Assembly (NCBI RefSeq): GCF_016134045.1
Contig: NZ_CP065915.1
Coordinates: forward strand, 3,905,001-3,969,000
DNA: 64,000 bases
Direction of reading: 5' to 3'
Origin: Pelagovum pacificum
GTDB lineage: Bacteria > Pseudomonadota > Alphaproteobacteria > Rhodobacterales > Rhodobacteraceae
Shown here: piece by piece, positions 1 to 8,031 of the stretch
Layout: every line of letters starts with the position of its first letter
Numbering within the stretch: the stretch's first letter is position 1
Program-made: the position numbers and the translations under genes
Notes under the pieces: generated by a model
What the model saw: only the letters and a program-made list of their open reading frames with translations
Database searches by the model: none
What the model was told of the DNA's origin: nothing

Positions 1-900
1 GCGCACCTCGTCGAACCCGTCCCAGTGCCGCGACTGAAGCAGCCGCTGGCCGGAGCCCGGCTCCTGGCTGTCGAGCAGGCGTTCGAGTTCATACAGGGAT
101 GCGACTTCGAGCAGCTGTCCGGTTGTGCCGTCCGGCCGGGTGACCGGGATCGTTGCAATGGCGCCGGCATTTCCTCTGAGCCCGTGATAGAGTCTGTTTC
201 CGATCACGATGCCCCCGCCGACAAAGGCCCCGACATAGGCATGAGCGAAGTCGGAGAAGCCGACGGCGTTTCCGAACATATGCTCACCGAGGCAGGAGAG
301 TGACCCGTCGTTACCGACGAATGTCGGCAGGCCGGTGACCGCCGCGATCTCGCCCATCGCATCGAAGTTGCGCCACGCGGCCATCTCGCTTTCGGGGGCG
401 CCGAGGTTGTCGAGCCAGTCCCAAAGGTCGAACGGCATCCCGACGCCGATCCCGGCGACCCGGCTTCGACGGTCCGGGGTCAGCCCCTCCATGAGCAGGC
501 GGGTGCCTTCCTTCAGGAAATGCAGCGTACCGTCGGGAGTGGGGTAGGCGTAGCGAACCTCCATATGGCCGCGCACCGTCCCGGCAAGGTCCAGCAGGAC
601 GAGGTCCGACCGCCGACGCCCGAGGCGCAGACCGATGGAAAAGGCCCCGTTCGGGTCGAGACGCAGCGGAGTCGACGGTTTGCCGACCTTCCCGCGCACC
701 GGCGTGTCGCGCACCACCAGCCCGTCCGATTCGAGGTTCCGCGTGATGACCGAGGCGGATTGCGCCGACAGGCCGGTCTGACGCGCGATCTCGGCAGATG
801 CGGTCGGACCCTCACGCCGCAGCAGGCTCAGAATCGCCCGTTCGTTCGCGGATCGACCCTCCACCGTGAACGGGCGAGGGTCGTACAATGCGGCTTCCAT
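1..900 (-). CDS. ROK-family transcriptional regulator (3' end beyond window)
   Basis: Reading the minus strand from ATG at 900 gives 300 open codons running off the window edge, so the C-terminus is missing. Residues 17-65 form a winged helix-turn-helix (TASAEIARQTGLS), followed by a ROK sugar-kinase-like domain with a GND segment near 197-199 and a glycine-rich loop (VGGGIVIGNRLYHG, 227-240). ROK proteins of this kind are sugar-responsive repressors. It is divergent from the frcBCA-type operon, with 179 bp between the two starts, which suggests it controls that operon. A GGGGA ribosome-binding site lies 5 nt before the ATG. The sensing sugar cannot be told from sequence. Confidence 0.85.
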   Translation of the reverse strand, partial: MEAALYDPRPFTVEGRSANERAILSLLRREGPTASAEIARQTGLSAQSASVITRNLESDGLVVRDTPVRGKVGKPSTPLRLDPNGAFSIGLRLGRRRSDLVLLDLAGTVRGHMEVRYAYPTPDGTLHFLKEGTRLLMEGLTPDRRSRVAGIGVGMPFDLWDWLDNLGAPESEMAAWRNFDAMGEIAAVTGLPTFVGNDGSLSCLGEHMFGNAVGFSDFAHAYVGAFVGGGIVIGNRLYHGLRGNAGAIATIPVTRPDGTTGQLLEVASLYELERLLDSQEPGSGQRLLQSRHWDGFDEVR

Positions 901-947
901 GACTTTCCCCGGTGTCTCTCGGCCCGAAGAGCGCCACAACGGAATTA

Positions 948-966
948 ATAAATCAAGATGATTTAT
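948..966. promoter_or_regulatory. Palindromic operator candidate, ROK regulator/frcB
   Basis: ATAAATCA at 948-955 and TGATTTAT at 959-966 form a perfect 8-bp inverted repeat with a 3-nt spacer. It sits in an AT-rich patch that stands out in this GC-rich DNA, between the divergent ROK regulator and frcB starts. AT-rich palindromes are the usual operators of ROK repressors. Binding is inferred. Confidence 0.5.
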
Positions 967-1079
967 ATATTGACGAACCTGTCCTTTCGACGCAATTGTC
1001 CGGTGTCCGTCGCGATGGCGGGCCGTGCCGGGCGGGTCAGCCTGCCGAGGAGACGGCGCGAGAGTATTGGGAGGATACA

Positions 1080-2099
1080 ATGACAAAGCTCATGGCGAGC
1101 ACCGCGCTCGCTTTCGCCTGCATGGCCGGTGCGGCCGCTGCACAGGATTCCGAGATCAGCGCCTGCCTGATCACCAAGACCGACACCAACCCGTTCTTCG
1201 TGAAGATGCGCGAAGGCGCCAGCGCGAAGGCCGAGGAGCTCGGCATCGAGCTGATGACCTTCGCCGGTCAGGTCGACGGCGACCACGAAACCCAGGTTCA
1301 GGCGATCGAGACCTGCATCGCGTCCGGTGCGTCGGGCATCCTGCTGACCGCGTCTGACACCTCGTCCATCGTGTCGTCGGTCGAGCTCGCCCGCGAGAAC
1401 GGTCTGCTGGTGATCGCGCTCGACACACCGCTCAGCCCGATCGACGCGGCGGATGCGACGTTCGCGACCGACAACTTCCTTGCCGGTGAGCTGATCGGCC
1501 AGTGGGCCGCCGCCACCATGGGCGACGAGGCGGAGAACGCGAAGATCGCCATGCTCGACCTCAACGTCAGCCAGCCGACCGTCGGCGTGCTGCGTGACCA
1601 GGGCTTCCTGACCGGCTTCGGCATCGACGTCGGCGACCCGAACCGCTGGGGCGACGAGGAAGACGAGCGCATCGTCGGCAACGACGTCACGCAGGGCAAC
1701 GAGGAAGGCGGGCGCACCGCGATGGAGAACCTGCTGGCGCAGGATCCGGAGATCAACGTCGTCTACACGATCAACGAACCCGCCGCCGCCGGTGCCTACG
1801 AGGCGCTCCGCGCCATCGGCCGCGAGAACGACGTGCTGATCGTGTCCGTCGACGGTGGCTGCCCCGGCGTCCAGAACGTCGCGGACGGCGTGATCGGTGC
1901 CACGTCGCAGCAGTACCCGCTCGACATGGCGTCGCTCGGCATCGAGGCGATCGCCCAGTACGCCGAGGACGGCACCCTGCCGGAGCCGACCGAAGGCAAG
2001 GACTTCTTCGACACGGGCGTGCAGCTCGTGACCGACGCGCCGGTGGACGGCGTCGAGTCGATTTCGGTCGAAGAGGGCATGGACCTCTGCTGGGGCTGA
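1080..2099 (+). CDS. frcB: Sugar ABC transporter periplasmic binding protein, FrcB-like
   Basis: 339 aa. Residues 1-21 are a signal peptide with an AAA-A cleavage site before QDSE, so the mature protein is periplasmic. The rest is a type-1 periplasmic sugar-binding fold ([20 protein letters not shown] near the N-terminus, a VDGGCPG segment late). It is expected to bind fructose and related sugars and deliver them to FrcC. The ATG at 1080 is chosen over upstream in-frame starts because it begins the signal peptide and has GGGAGG about 7 nt upstream. frcC and frcA follow in the order known from the Sinorhizobium fructose transporter. The kinase gene frcK of that operon is absent here. Confidence 0.85.
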   Translation: MTKLMASTALAFACMAGAAAAQDSEISACLITKTDTNPFFVKMREGASAKAEELGIELMTFAGQVDGDHETQVQAIETCIASGASGILLTASDTSSIVSSVELARENGLLVIALDTPLSPIDAADATFATDNFLAGELIGQWAAATMGDEAENAKIAMLDLNVSQPTVGVLRDQGFLTGFGIDVGDPNRWGDEEDERIVGNDVTQGNEEGGRTAMENLLAQDPEINVVYTINEPAAAGAYEALRAIGRENDVLIVSVDGGCPGVQNVADGVIGATSQQYPLDMASLGIEAIAQYAEDGTLPEPTEGKDFFDTGVQLVTDAPVDGVESISVEEGMDLCWG

Positions 2100-2124
2100 T
2101 CCTGCCGGATCGGACCTGAACCCG

Positions 2125-2155
2125 GGGGCAAGGCGGAGGAGGACCGCCTTGCCCC
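2125..2155 (+). other. Intercistronic hairpin between frcB and frcC
   Basis: GGGGCAAGGCGG (2125-2136) pairs perfectly with CCGCCTTGCCCC (2144-2155) around an AGGAGGA loop. There is no T-tract, so it is not a typical terminator. It probably blocks 3' exonucleases or partly terminates, giving more binding protein than permease. This role is known from other binding-protein operons and is inferred here. Confidence 0.6.
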
Positions 2156-2180
2156 ACGCCAGTCTTAGGGAGGGACTGCG

Positions 2181-3245
2181 ATGAGCCAGTCAGACAGCTA
2201 CGACGACGTCGTGAAGACCCGCCGCGAAGAATCCTTCGCGGAGTTCGAGGATCATCGGAAAGGGTTCATCGGCAAATTTCACCACGCGCTGCACGTGACA
2301 CCGGCCCTCGTGCCGCTGATCGTGCTGGTCGCGTCGATCATCATCTTCGGGTTGCTGATCGGGGACCGGTTCTTTTCACCCTTCTCGCTGACCCTGATTC
2401 TGCAGCAGGTGCAGATCGTCGGCATCGTTGCCGCGGCGCAGTCGCTCATCATCCTGACGGCGGGCATCGACCTGTCGGTCGGGGCGATCACGGTGTTCTC
2501 TTCCGTCGTCATGGGGCAGTTCGTGTTCCGGTACGGCCTGCCGCCGACCTTCGCGGTCATGGGCGGGCTGGTATTCGGCACGCTCTGCGGCGCGCTGAAC
2601 GGTCTGCTGGTCAGCCGCATGAAGCTGCCGCCCTTCATCGTCACGCTGGGCACCTGGCAGATCATTCTGGCGTCGAACTACCTCTACAGCCGGAACGAGA
2701 CGATCCGCGCACAGGAGATTTCGTCCGAGGCGCCCTTGCTTCACCTGATGGGCGCAAAGTTCAACGTTGGTGGTGCCGTCTTCACTGTCGGGGTCTGCTT
2801 CATGATCCTGCTGGTTTTCGTGCTCGCCTGGGTGCTGCGCTACACGGCGTGGGGCCGGCACGTCTACGCGGTCGGCGACGATCCGGAGGCGGCGCAGCTG
2901 TCGGGCGTGAACGTCAAACGCACGCTGCTGTCGGTCTACATGCTGTCAGGCCTGATCTGCGCTTTTGCCGGCTGGGCCCTGATCGGGCGGATCGGCTCCG
3001 TTTCCCCGACCTCGGCCTACGAGGCCAACATCGAATCCATCACTGCCGTCGTGATCGGGGGCATCTCGCTGTTCGGCGGGCGGGGCTCGATCCTCGGCAC
3101 GCTGTTCGGGGCGCTGATCGTCGGGGTGTTCACCCTCGGGCTACGGCTGCTCGGCGCGGACGCGCAGTGGACCTACTTCTTCATCGGTGTGCTCATCATC
3201 GCCGCCGTCGCCGTGGACCAATGGATCAGAAAGGTCTCCGCATGA
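2181..3245 (+). CDS. frcC: Sugar ABC transporter permease, FrcC-like
   Basis: 354 aa integral membrane protein of the ribose/fructose (RbsC-type) permease family, with about 8-10 hydrophobic segments and an N-terminal cytoplasmic tail of about 40 residues. Family signatures visible are TAGIDLSVGAI near residue 95, the GRHVYAVGDDPEAAQLSGV loop that contacts the ATPase near 230, and VIGGISLFGGRGS near 290. The C-terminus AVDQWIRKVSA resembles Sinorhizobium FrcC as I remember it. An AGGGAGGGA ribosome-binding site precedes the ATG. The stop overlaps the frcA start by 4 nt (ATGA), so the two are translationally coupled. Confidence 0.85.
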   Translation: MSQSDSYDDVVKTRREESFAEFEDHRKGFIGKFHHALHVTPALVPLIVLVASIIIFGLLIGDRFFSPFSLTLILQQVQIVGIVAAAQSLIILTAGIDLSVGAITVFSSVVMGQFVFRYGLPPTFAVMGGLVFGTLCGALNGLLVSRMKLPPFIVTLGTWQIILASNYLYSRNETIRAQEISSEAPLLHLMGAKFNVGGAVFTVGVCFMILLVFVLAWVLRYTAWGRHVYAVGDDPEAAQLSGVNVKRTLLSVYMLSGLICAFAGWALIGRIGSVSPTSAYEANIESITAVVIGGISLFGGRGSILGTLFGALIVGVFTLGLRLLGADAQWTYFFIGVLIIAAVAVDQWIRKVSA

Positions 3246-4018
3246 CCCAGAAACCAATCCTGTCCGCCAAGAACCTGGTGAAGCGTTACGGGCGTGTCGT
3301 GGCCCTCGATCATTGCGACTTCGAGCTCTACCCGGGCGAGATCCTCGCGGTGATCGGCGACAACGGTGCCGGGAAATCGACCCTGATCAAGGCGCTTTCG
3401 GGGGCCGTGGTCCCCGAGGAGGGCGAAATCTTCCTCGACGGGGAGACGGTGAACTTCTCGGCGCCGACCGACGCCCGCGATGCCGGCATCGAAACGGTCT
3501 ACCAGACCCTCGCCATGTCGCCGGCGCTGTCGATCACCGACAACATGTTCATGGGGCGCGAGCTGCGGAAGCCGGGCTTTCGCGGCAAGTGGCTTCGGCA
3601 GCTCGACCACAAGGCGATGGAGACCTTCGCCAAGCAGAAGCTGTCGGACCTCGGGCTGCTGACGATCCAGAACATTAACCAGGCGGTCGAGACGCTATCG
3701 GGCGGGCAGCGGCAGGGCGTCGCCGTGGCCCGCGCCGCCGCGTTCGGGTCGAAAGTGATCATCCTCGACGAGCCGACCGCCGCGCTGGGCGTGAAGGAGA
3801 GCCGGCGGGTGCTTGAGCTGATCCAGGACGTGAAGAGCCGGGGCATTCCGATCATCCTGATCAGTCACAACATGCCTCACGTGTTCGAGGTCGCCGACCG
3901 GGTTCACGTGCACCGGCTGGGCAAGCGTCTGTGCGTCATCGACCCGAAACAGCACACCATGTCGGACGCCGTCGCCTACATGACCGGCGCCAAGGAACCC
4001 GAAGAGATCGCAGCCTGA
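3242..4018 (+). CDS. frcA: Sugar ABC transporter ATPase, FrcA-like
   Basis: 258 aa, a single ABC domain rather than the fused double ATPase of RbsA/XylG. Walker A GDNGAGKST is at 39-47, the signature LSGGQRQ at 152-158, Walker B KVIILDEPT at 171-179 and the H-loop histidine at 209. It powers uptake through FrcC. The single-domain size and the segment TIQNINQAVETLSGGQRQ are typical of FrcA. The ATG at 3242 overlaps the frcC stop. The gene ends the operon and is followed by strong hairpins. Confidence 0.85.
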   Translation: MTQKPILSAKNLVKRYGRVVALDHCDFELYPGEILAVIGDNGAGKSTLIKALSGAVVPEEGEIFLDGETVNFSAPTDARDAGIETVYQTLAMSPALSITDNMFMGRELRKPGFRGKWLRQLDHKAMETFAKQKLSDLGLLTIQNINQAVETLSGGQRQGVAVARAAAFGSKVIILDEPTAALGVKESRRVLELIQDVKSRGIPIILISHNMPHVFEVADRVHVHRLGKRLCVIDPKQHTMSDAVAYMTGAKEPEEIAA

Positions 4019-4072
4019 TCCAGCGGTGCGCGCGTTCGCGCGCGCAGGTCGAGCCGGCCATGCGGCCGGCGG

Positions 4073-4109
4073 AAGAGGGGGCTGTCTGCCCCCTCTTGGC
4101 CTTTCGGCC
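4073..4109. terminator. Bidirectional terminator between converging operons
   Basis: AAGAGGGGGC (4073-4082) pairs perfectly with GCCCCCTCTT (4088-4097). A second small hairpin, GGCC-TTTC-GGCC, lies at 4098-4109. More inverted repeats (GC alternation at 4027-4046, GCCGGCC/GGCCGGC near 4053-4071) precede it. The region separates frcA from the converging ATPase gene ending at 4146. No long T-run is present. Confidence 0.6.
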
Positions 4110-4145
4110 AATTCACCCCCGAGAATATTTGAAGCCCGAAGAAGC

Positions 4146-5051
4146 TCAGACCCGCACGAGGCGGCCGTCCGGCCCCTCTTCCATGTGGCTCTTGCTCATC
4201 GTCTCGAGCGCGCGGGTCGCCTCTGACCGGTCTGCGGGTTCGAGACGTCCGGCGCCCGCGTCCTCGACCCGAAGGACAGAGGATTTCAGCAGGCGCGAGT
4301 AGGGATGCTTCGGATCGTCCAGCACGGCGCGGGCCGGGCCGAACTCCACCACGTAACCCTTCTGCATGATGATGAGCCGGTCGGAGATGTAGTAGGCCGT
4401 GGCGAGGTCGTGAGTGATGTAGATGACCGAGACGCCGAATTCGTCTCGCAGGTTCTTCAGCAAGTTCACGATCGACATGCGCAGGCTGGCATCGACCATC
4501 GAGACGGGCTCGTCCGCGATCAGCAGCGCGGGGTTCGGGATCAGCGCCCGGGCGATCGCGACGCGCTGAAGCTGGCCGCCGGACAGTTCGTGTGCGTAGC
4601 GGCCCTTCACTTCCGACAGTGACAGGCCGACCTTCTGCAGGGCGTCGTCCATCGCGGCCTCGACCTCGTCCCGGCTCGTCAGCCCGAGCAGCGAGCGGGC
4701 GGTCGAGACGAGGTAGCGGTCGACCTGCTTGAGCGGGTTGAACGTCTCGAACGGGTTCTGGAACACCGGCTGGACGGAGCGCATGAACTTCAGCCGGGCG
4801 GCGCGGTTGCCGAGCGCGGCGGTATCGGTGCCCTTGAAGGTGATGTGACCCTCGGTCGGCTGTTCGAGGCCGAGGATCATCCGCGACAGGGTGGTCTTGC
4901 CGGAGCCGGACTCGCCGATGATCGTGAAGATCTCGGGCTTGTCCTCGTCCAGCGTGAAGGAGACGTTGCGCACGGCATCGACGTGATGACGCGAGAGCAG
5001 GCCGCCGAGGTGGAAGCGTTTCGAGACGTCGTTGATCTCCAGAAGGCTCAT
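4146..5051 (-). CDS. Peptide-type ABC transporter ATPase (DppF/OppF-like)
   Basis: 301 aa ABC ATPase of the oligopeptide/nickel importer group. Walker A GESGSGKTT is at 46-54, the signature LSGGQLQ at 156-162 and Walker B LLIADEPVS at 176-184, followed by the family phrase PKHPYSRLL near the C-terminus. It pairs with the ATPase encoded just upstream. The ATG at 5051 overlaps the stop of that gene (ATGA), which fixes the start against a longer in-frame ORF. Last gene of the five-gene operon. The substrate could be peptides or oligosaccharides, which this family also carries. Confidence 0.85.
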   Translation of the reverse strand: MSLLEINDVSKRFHLGGLLSRHHVDAVRNVSFTLDEDKPEIFTIIGESGSGKTTLSRMILGLEQPTEGHITFKGTDTAALGNRAARLKFMRSVQPVFQNPFETFNPLKQVDRYLVSTARSLLGLTSRDEVEAAMDDALQKVGLSLSEVKGRYAHELSGGQLQRVAIARALIPNPALLIADEPVSMVDASLRMSIVNLLKNLRDEFGVSVIYITHDLATAYYISDRLIIMQKGYVVEFGPARAVLDDPKHPYSRLLKSSVLRVEDAGAGRLEPADRSEATRALETMSKSHMEEGPDGRLVRV

Positions 5052-6076
5052 GCCGGGACCTCCGTTCCGAGCGCTTGCGGCGGCCGGACCTCGTCCGCGC
5101 GCCAGCAGGCGGAGCGGTGGTCGCTGCCGACGTTCACGAGCGGTGGCACTTCGGCGCGGCACTTGTCGATTGCGAGCGGGCAGCGAGGGTGGAAGCGGCA
5201 GCCCGGCGGCGGCTCCGCGAGGTTCGGCGGCTTGCCTTCCAGCGCGGCCTTCTGCGTCACGTCGCCGATCCGCGGCAGGGATCCGACGAGGTGCGACGTG
5301 TAGGGGTGCTTGGGCGCGGTGAAGATGGTGCGGGTCGGTGCCTCCTCCACGATGCGGCCGGCGTAGACGATGGCGATCCGGTCGGCGATGTTGGCGTGGA
5401 CGCTCATGTCGTGGGTCACGAAGACGACCGAGCTGCCCATCTCCTGCTGCACGTTGCGGATCATCGCCAGCACGTCCTTCTGCACCACGACGTCGAGCGC
5501 GGTGGTCGGCTCGTCGGCGATGATGAACTCGGGACGGCAGACAGTGGCGACCGCGATGGTCGCGCGCTGTCTCATGCCGCCCGAGAGCTGGTGAGGATAG
5601 GCGCTGAGCACTTCGGCGGGCAGGCCCAGCCGGTCGAGGTGCGCCTCGACGCGGCGATAGAACTCCTTCCTAGGGACGCCCATCGGCTTCATCGCGAAGT
5701 CCTCGAACGTCTTCCGCACCCGGCGGACCGGGTTCATCACGCTCATCGAGCCCTGCATGATGTAGCTGAGGTTCTTCCAGCGGATCGCGTCGACCTCGGC
5801 CTTCGAGGCGGCGTAGGGATCGATCACGAGATCGCCGAAGCGATAGGTGATCTTGCCGTCCACCACGCGGAGCGGCGGGCGGATCGCCGCGGCCAGTGTC
5901 TTGATGAGGGACGTCTTGCCCGAGGAACTTTCGCCCGCGATGCCGTAGATCTCGTTTCGGCGGATCTCGAGCGTCACGTCGTCGACGGCGCGGACCTCCC
6001 GATTGATGCCGAAGAGGCCAAGCTGGTAATAGGCCTTGAGGTTCTCGACGGTGAGGACCGGTTCATTGTCGGCCAT
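5048..6076 (-). CDS. Peptide-type ABC transporter ATPase (DppD/OppD-like)
   Basis: 342 aa. The Walker A motif is GESSSGKTS rather than the common GESGSGKS, followed by LSGGMRQR and IIADEPTTALD. The C-terminal tail contains PGCRFHPRCPLAIDKC and a further Cys, the cysteine-rich segment of the OppD/DppD C-terminal domain. It heterodimerises with the downstream ATPase. The ATG at 6076 is preferred over an upstream in-frame start because GGGAGG lies 8 nt before it and the permease stop lies between them. Confidence 0.85.
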   Translation of the reverse strand: MADNEPVLTVENLKAYYQLGLFGINREVRAVDDVTLEIRRNEIYGIAGESSSGKTSLIKTLAAAIRPPLRVVDGKITYRFGDLVIDPYAASKAEVDAIRWKNLSYIMQGSMSVMNPVRRVRKTFEDFAMKPMGVPRKEFYRRVEAHLDRLGLPAEVLSAYPHQLSGGMRQRATIAVATVCRPEFIIADEPTTALDVVVQKDVLAMIRNVQQEMGSSVVFVTHDMSVHANIADRIAIVYAGRIVEEAPTRTIFTAPKHPYTSHLVGSLPRIGDVTQKAALEGKPPNLAEPPPGCRFHPRCPLAIDKCRAEVPPLVNVGSDHRSACWRADEVRPPQALGTEVPA

Positions 6077-6080
6077 CGGT

Positions 6081-6938
6081 TCAGCCTCCCATCCGGCGCA
6101 GGCGCGAGCGCGGGTCGATATGTTCATTGAGCGAGACGGCGAGCAGGAACAGGCCGATGAAGGTGGTCACCACGAGGGTCACCGGCACCGCGATCCACCA
6201 CCAGATCCCGGCGACCAGGGCGGAGTGGTTGTTGGCCCAGTAGATCATCGTTCCGATCGTCGGCTGGTTGATATCGGTGAAGCCGAGGACGGCGAGCGTC
6301 ACCTCCAGGCCGATGGACCAGATCATGTTGGCCATGGCCGTCGAGAAGACGATCGGCATCACGTAGGGCAGGTGTTCCTCGAACATCACCTTCCGGGCGT
6401 TCATGCCGGCGAAGATAGCGTGACGCGTGAATTCGCGGTGCCGCAGGCCCAGCGCGACGGACCGGATCAGGCGCGCGTCGTATGGCCAGCCGAAGCAGGC
6501 CATGATGAGCGCGAGTGTCAGCGGCGTCAGGTCGCTGCGGAGCACGAAGTAGAACAGCACGAGGATCGGGAAGATCGGCAGCGCGACGAAGATGTCGTTC
6601 ACGAACATCAGCGCCCGGTCGACCCATCCCCCCATATAGCCCGACAAGAGGCCCACGGTGATCGAGATGATCCGGCTGAGCACCGCCACCAGCAGGCCGA
6701 AGGCGAGCGTGTTGCGGATCGCGACGGTCGCCTGCCAGAACAGGTCCTGTCCGCGCGAGTTGGTGCCGAACCAGTAGTCCGACGACGGCGGCATGTCGGG
6801 TGGCGCCATGTAGATCATGGAGGTGTCGATCGGCGCGAAGAAGCTGAGGCAGGCGAAGCCGGCCACCAGGAGGACCAGGAACAGGCCGAGGCCGAATTCC
6901 CGGTTCAGGCGAATGAGGTCTCTTACGACGGTCAGCAT
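6081..6938 (-). CDS. Peptide-type ABC transporter permease (DppC-like)
   Basis: 285 aa inner-membrane permease with about six hydrophobic helices. The N-terminal region contains the family phrase YWFGTNSRGQDLFWQ, and the EAA-like ATPase contact loop follows RLIRSVALGLRHREFTRHAIFAG. Together with the DppB-like subunit it forms the channel. It starts 4 nt after the stop of the preceding permease gene and ends 4 nt before the next gene, so it is inside the operon. Confidence 0.85.
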   Translation of the reverse strand: MLTVVRDLIRLNREFGLGLFLVLLVAGFACLSFFAPIDTSMIYMAPPDMPPSSDYWFGTNSRGQDLFWQATVAIRNTLAFGLLVAVLSRIISITVGLLSGYMGGWVDRALMFVNDIFVALPIFPILVLFYFVLRSDLTPLTLALIMACFGWPYDARLIRSVALGLRHREFTRHAIFAGMNARKVMFEEHLPYVMPIVFSTAMANMIWSIGLEVTLAVLGFTDINQPTIGTMIYWANNHSALVAGIWWWIAVPVTLVVTTFIGLFLLAVSLNEHIDPRSRLRRMGG

Positions 6939-6942
6939 GGGG

Positions 6943-7947
6943 TCACTCCGCCTTCACGCGCGGGTCGAGGATCGGGTGGATCAGATCGACGATGAAGATC
7001 GCCACGGCGACCGAGAAGATCGCCACCGTCGAGACGGCGAGCACGGTGGCGTTGTCGCCGCCGTTCACCGCGTCGACCAGCAGCGTGCCGATGCCGGGAT
7101 AGTTGAAGACCTGCTCCGTGATGATCGTGCCCGAGAAGATCGCGCCGAGCGTCATCGCCAGCGCGGTGAGCTGCGGCACCGCCGCGTTGCGCATCACGTA
7201 GGCGAAGACGATGCGGTTGCGCTTCACACCGGCGAGTTCGGCATAGGTCACGTAGTCCTCGGTCACGATGTTGGAGACGAGCGAGCGCATCCCGAGGAAC
7301 CATGTCCCGAACCCGACGAGGATAAGCGACATCGACGGCAGGATGGCGTGCTGCAGGACGGACAGGATGAAGGGCATGTTCCAGCCGGGCCGCACGTTCA
7401 TCGCGAAACCGCCGGAGATCGGCAGGATCGGCCAGATGAAGCCGAAGAGGATCAGCATCAGGAAGGCGACGATGTAGTAGGGGATCGGCTGGACGCCCAT
7501 CGCGACCACGCCGAAGGCCTTCAGCAGGCGGTTGTTCTGGAAGTAGCCGGCGAGGCCACCGAGCATGTTGCCCAGCAGCCAGGTCATCATGATGGAGAAG
7601 GCCAGCAGGCCGACCGTCCAGGGCAGCGCGCGCATCACGAGCGTCATCGCCGGGGTCGGGAAGGCGATCAGGGACGGGCCGAGGTCGCCGGTCGAAAGCC
7701 GTCGCCAGAAATTCAGGTACTGTTCGAACATGCTGCCGTCGACTCCGTAGAGTTCGGTCAGTGCGGTGCGCATCTGTTCCACTGCTTCCGGGCTGAAGCC
7801 CGAGCGTGACGTGATGCGGCTGAGGGTCTGCTGCACCGGATCGATCGGCGACAGGTTGGTGATGAAGAACGCGATCGAGACGCCGAAGAAGACGACGACG
7901 AGGAGCTGAATCGCTCGCTTCGCGGCAAACCAGAGGTACGCTTTCAC
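6943..7947 (-). CDS. Peptide-type ABC transporter permease (DppB-like)
   Basis: 334 aa inner-membrane permease with an N-terminal anchor (LLVVVFFGVSIAFFITNLSPIDP) and five further helices. The segment YAELAGVKRNRIVFAYVMRNA followed by FNYPGIGTLLVDAV is the conserved cytoplasmic loop and exit of the DppB/OppB family. The long periplasmic loop after helix 1 (residues about 40-105) is typical of the family. It follows the binding-protein gene after an 84-nt gap that contains a strong hairpin. Confidence 0.85.
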   Translation of the reverse strand: MKAYLWFAAKRAIQLLVVVFFGVSIAFFITNLSPIDPVQQTLSRITSRSGFSPEAVEQMRTALTELYGVDGSMFEQYLNFWRRLSTGDLGPSLIAFPTPAMTLVMRALPWTVGLLAFSIMMTWLLGNMLGGLAGYFQNNRLLKAFGVVAMGVQPIPYYIVAFLMLILFGFIWPILPISGGFAMNVRPGWNMPFILSVLQHAILPSMSLILVGFGTWFLGMRSLVSNIVTEDYVTYAELAGVKRNRIVFAYVMRNAAVPQLTALAMTLGAIFSGTIITEQVFNYPGIGTLLVDAVNGGDNATVLAVSTVAIFSVAVAIFIVDLIHPILDPRVKAE

Positions 7948-7991
7948 AGCGATGCCTTTCTGCTCGGACAGGGTCTGTGTGTCGTGGGGAC

Positions 7992-8019
7992 GCGGCGCCC
8001 GGACGATGCCGGGCGCCGC
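7992..8019 (-). other. Intercistronic hairpin after binding-protein gene
   Basis: GCGGCGCCCGG (7992-8002) and CCGGGCGCCGC (8009-8019) form a perfect 11-bp stem with a 6-nt loop, between the binding-protein gene and the first permease gene. There is no T-tract. The placement matches the frcB/frcC hairpin at 2125-2155 and probably serves differential expression. Confidence 0.6.
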
Positions 8020-8031
8020 AGGAACGTGCCG

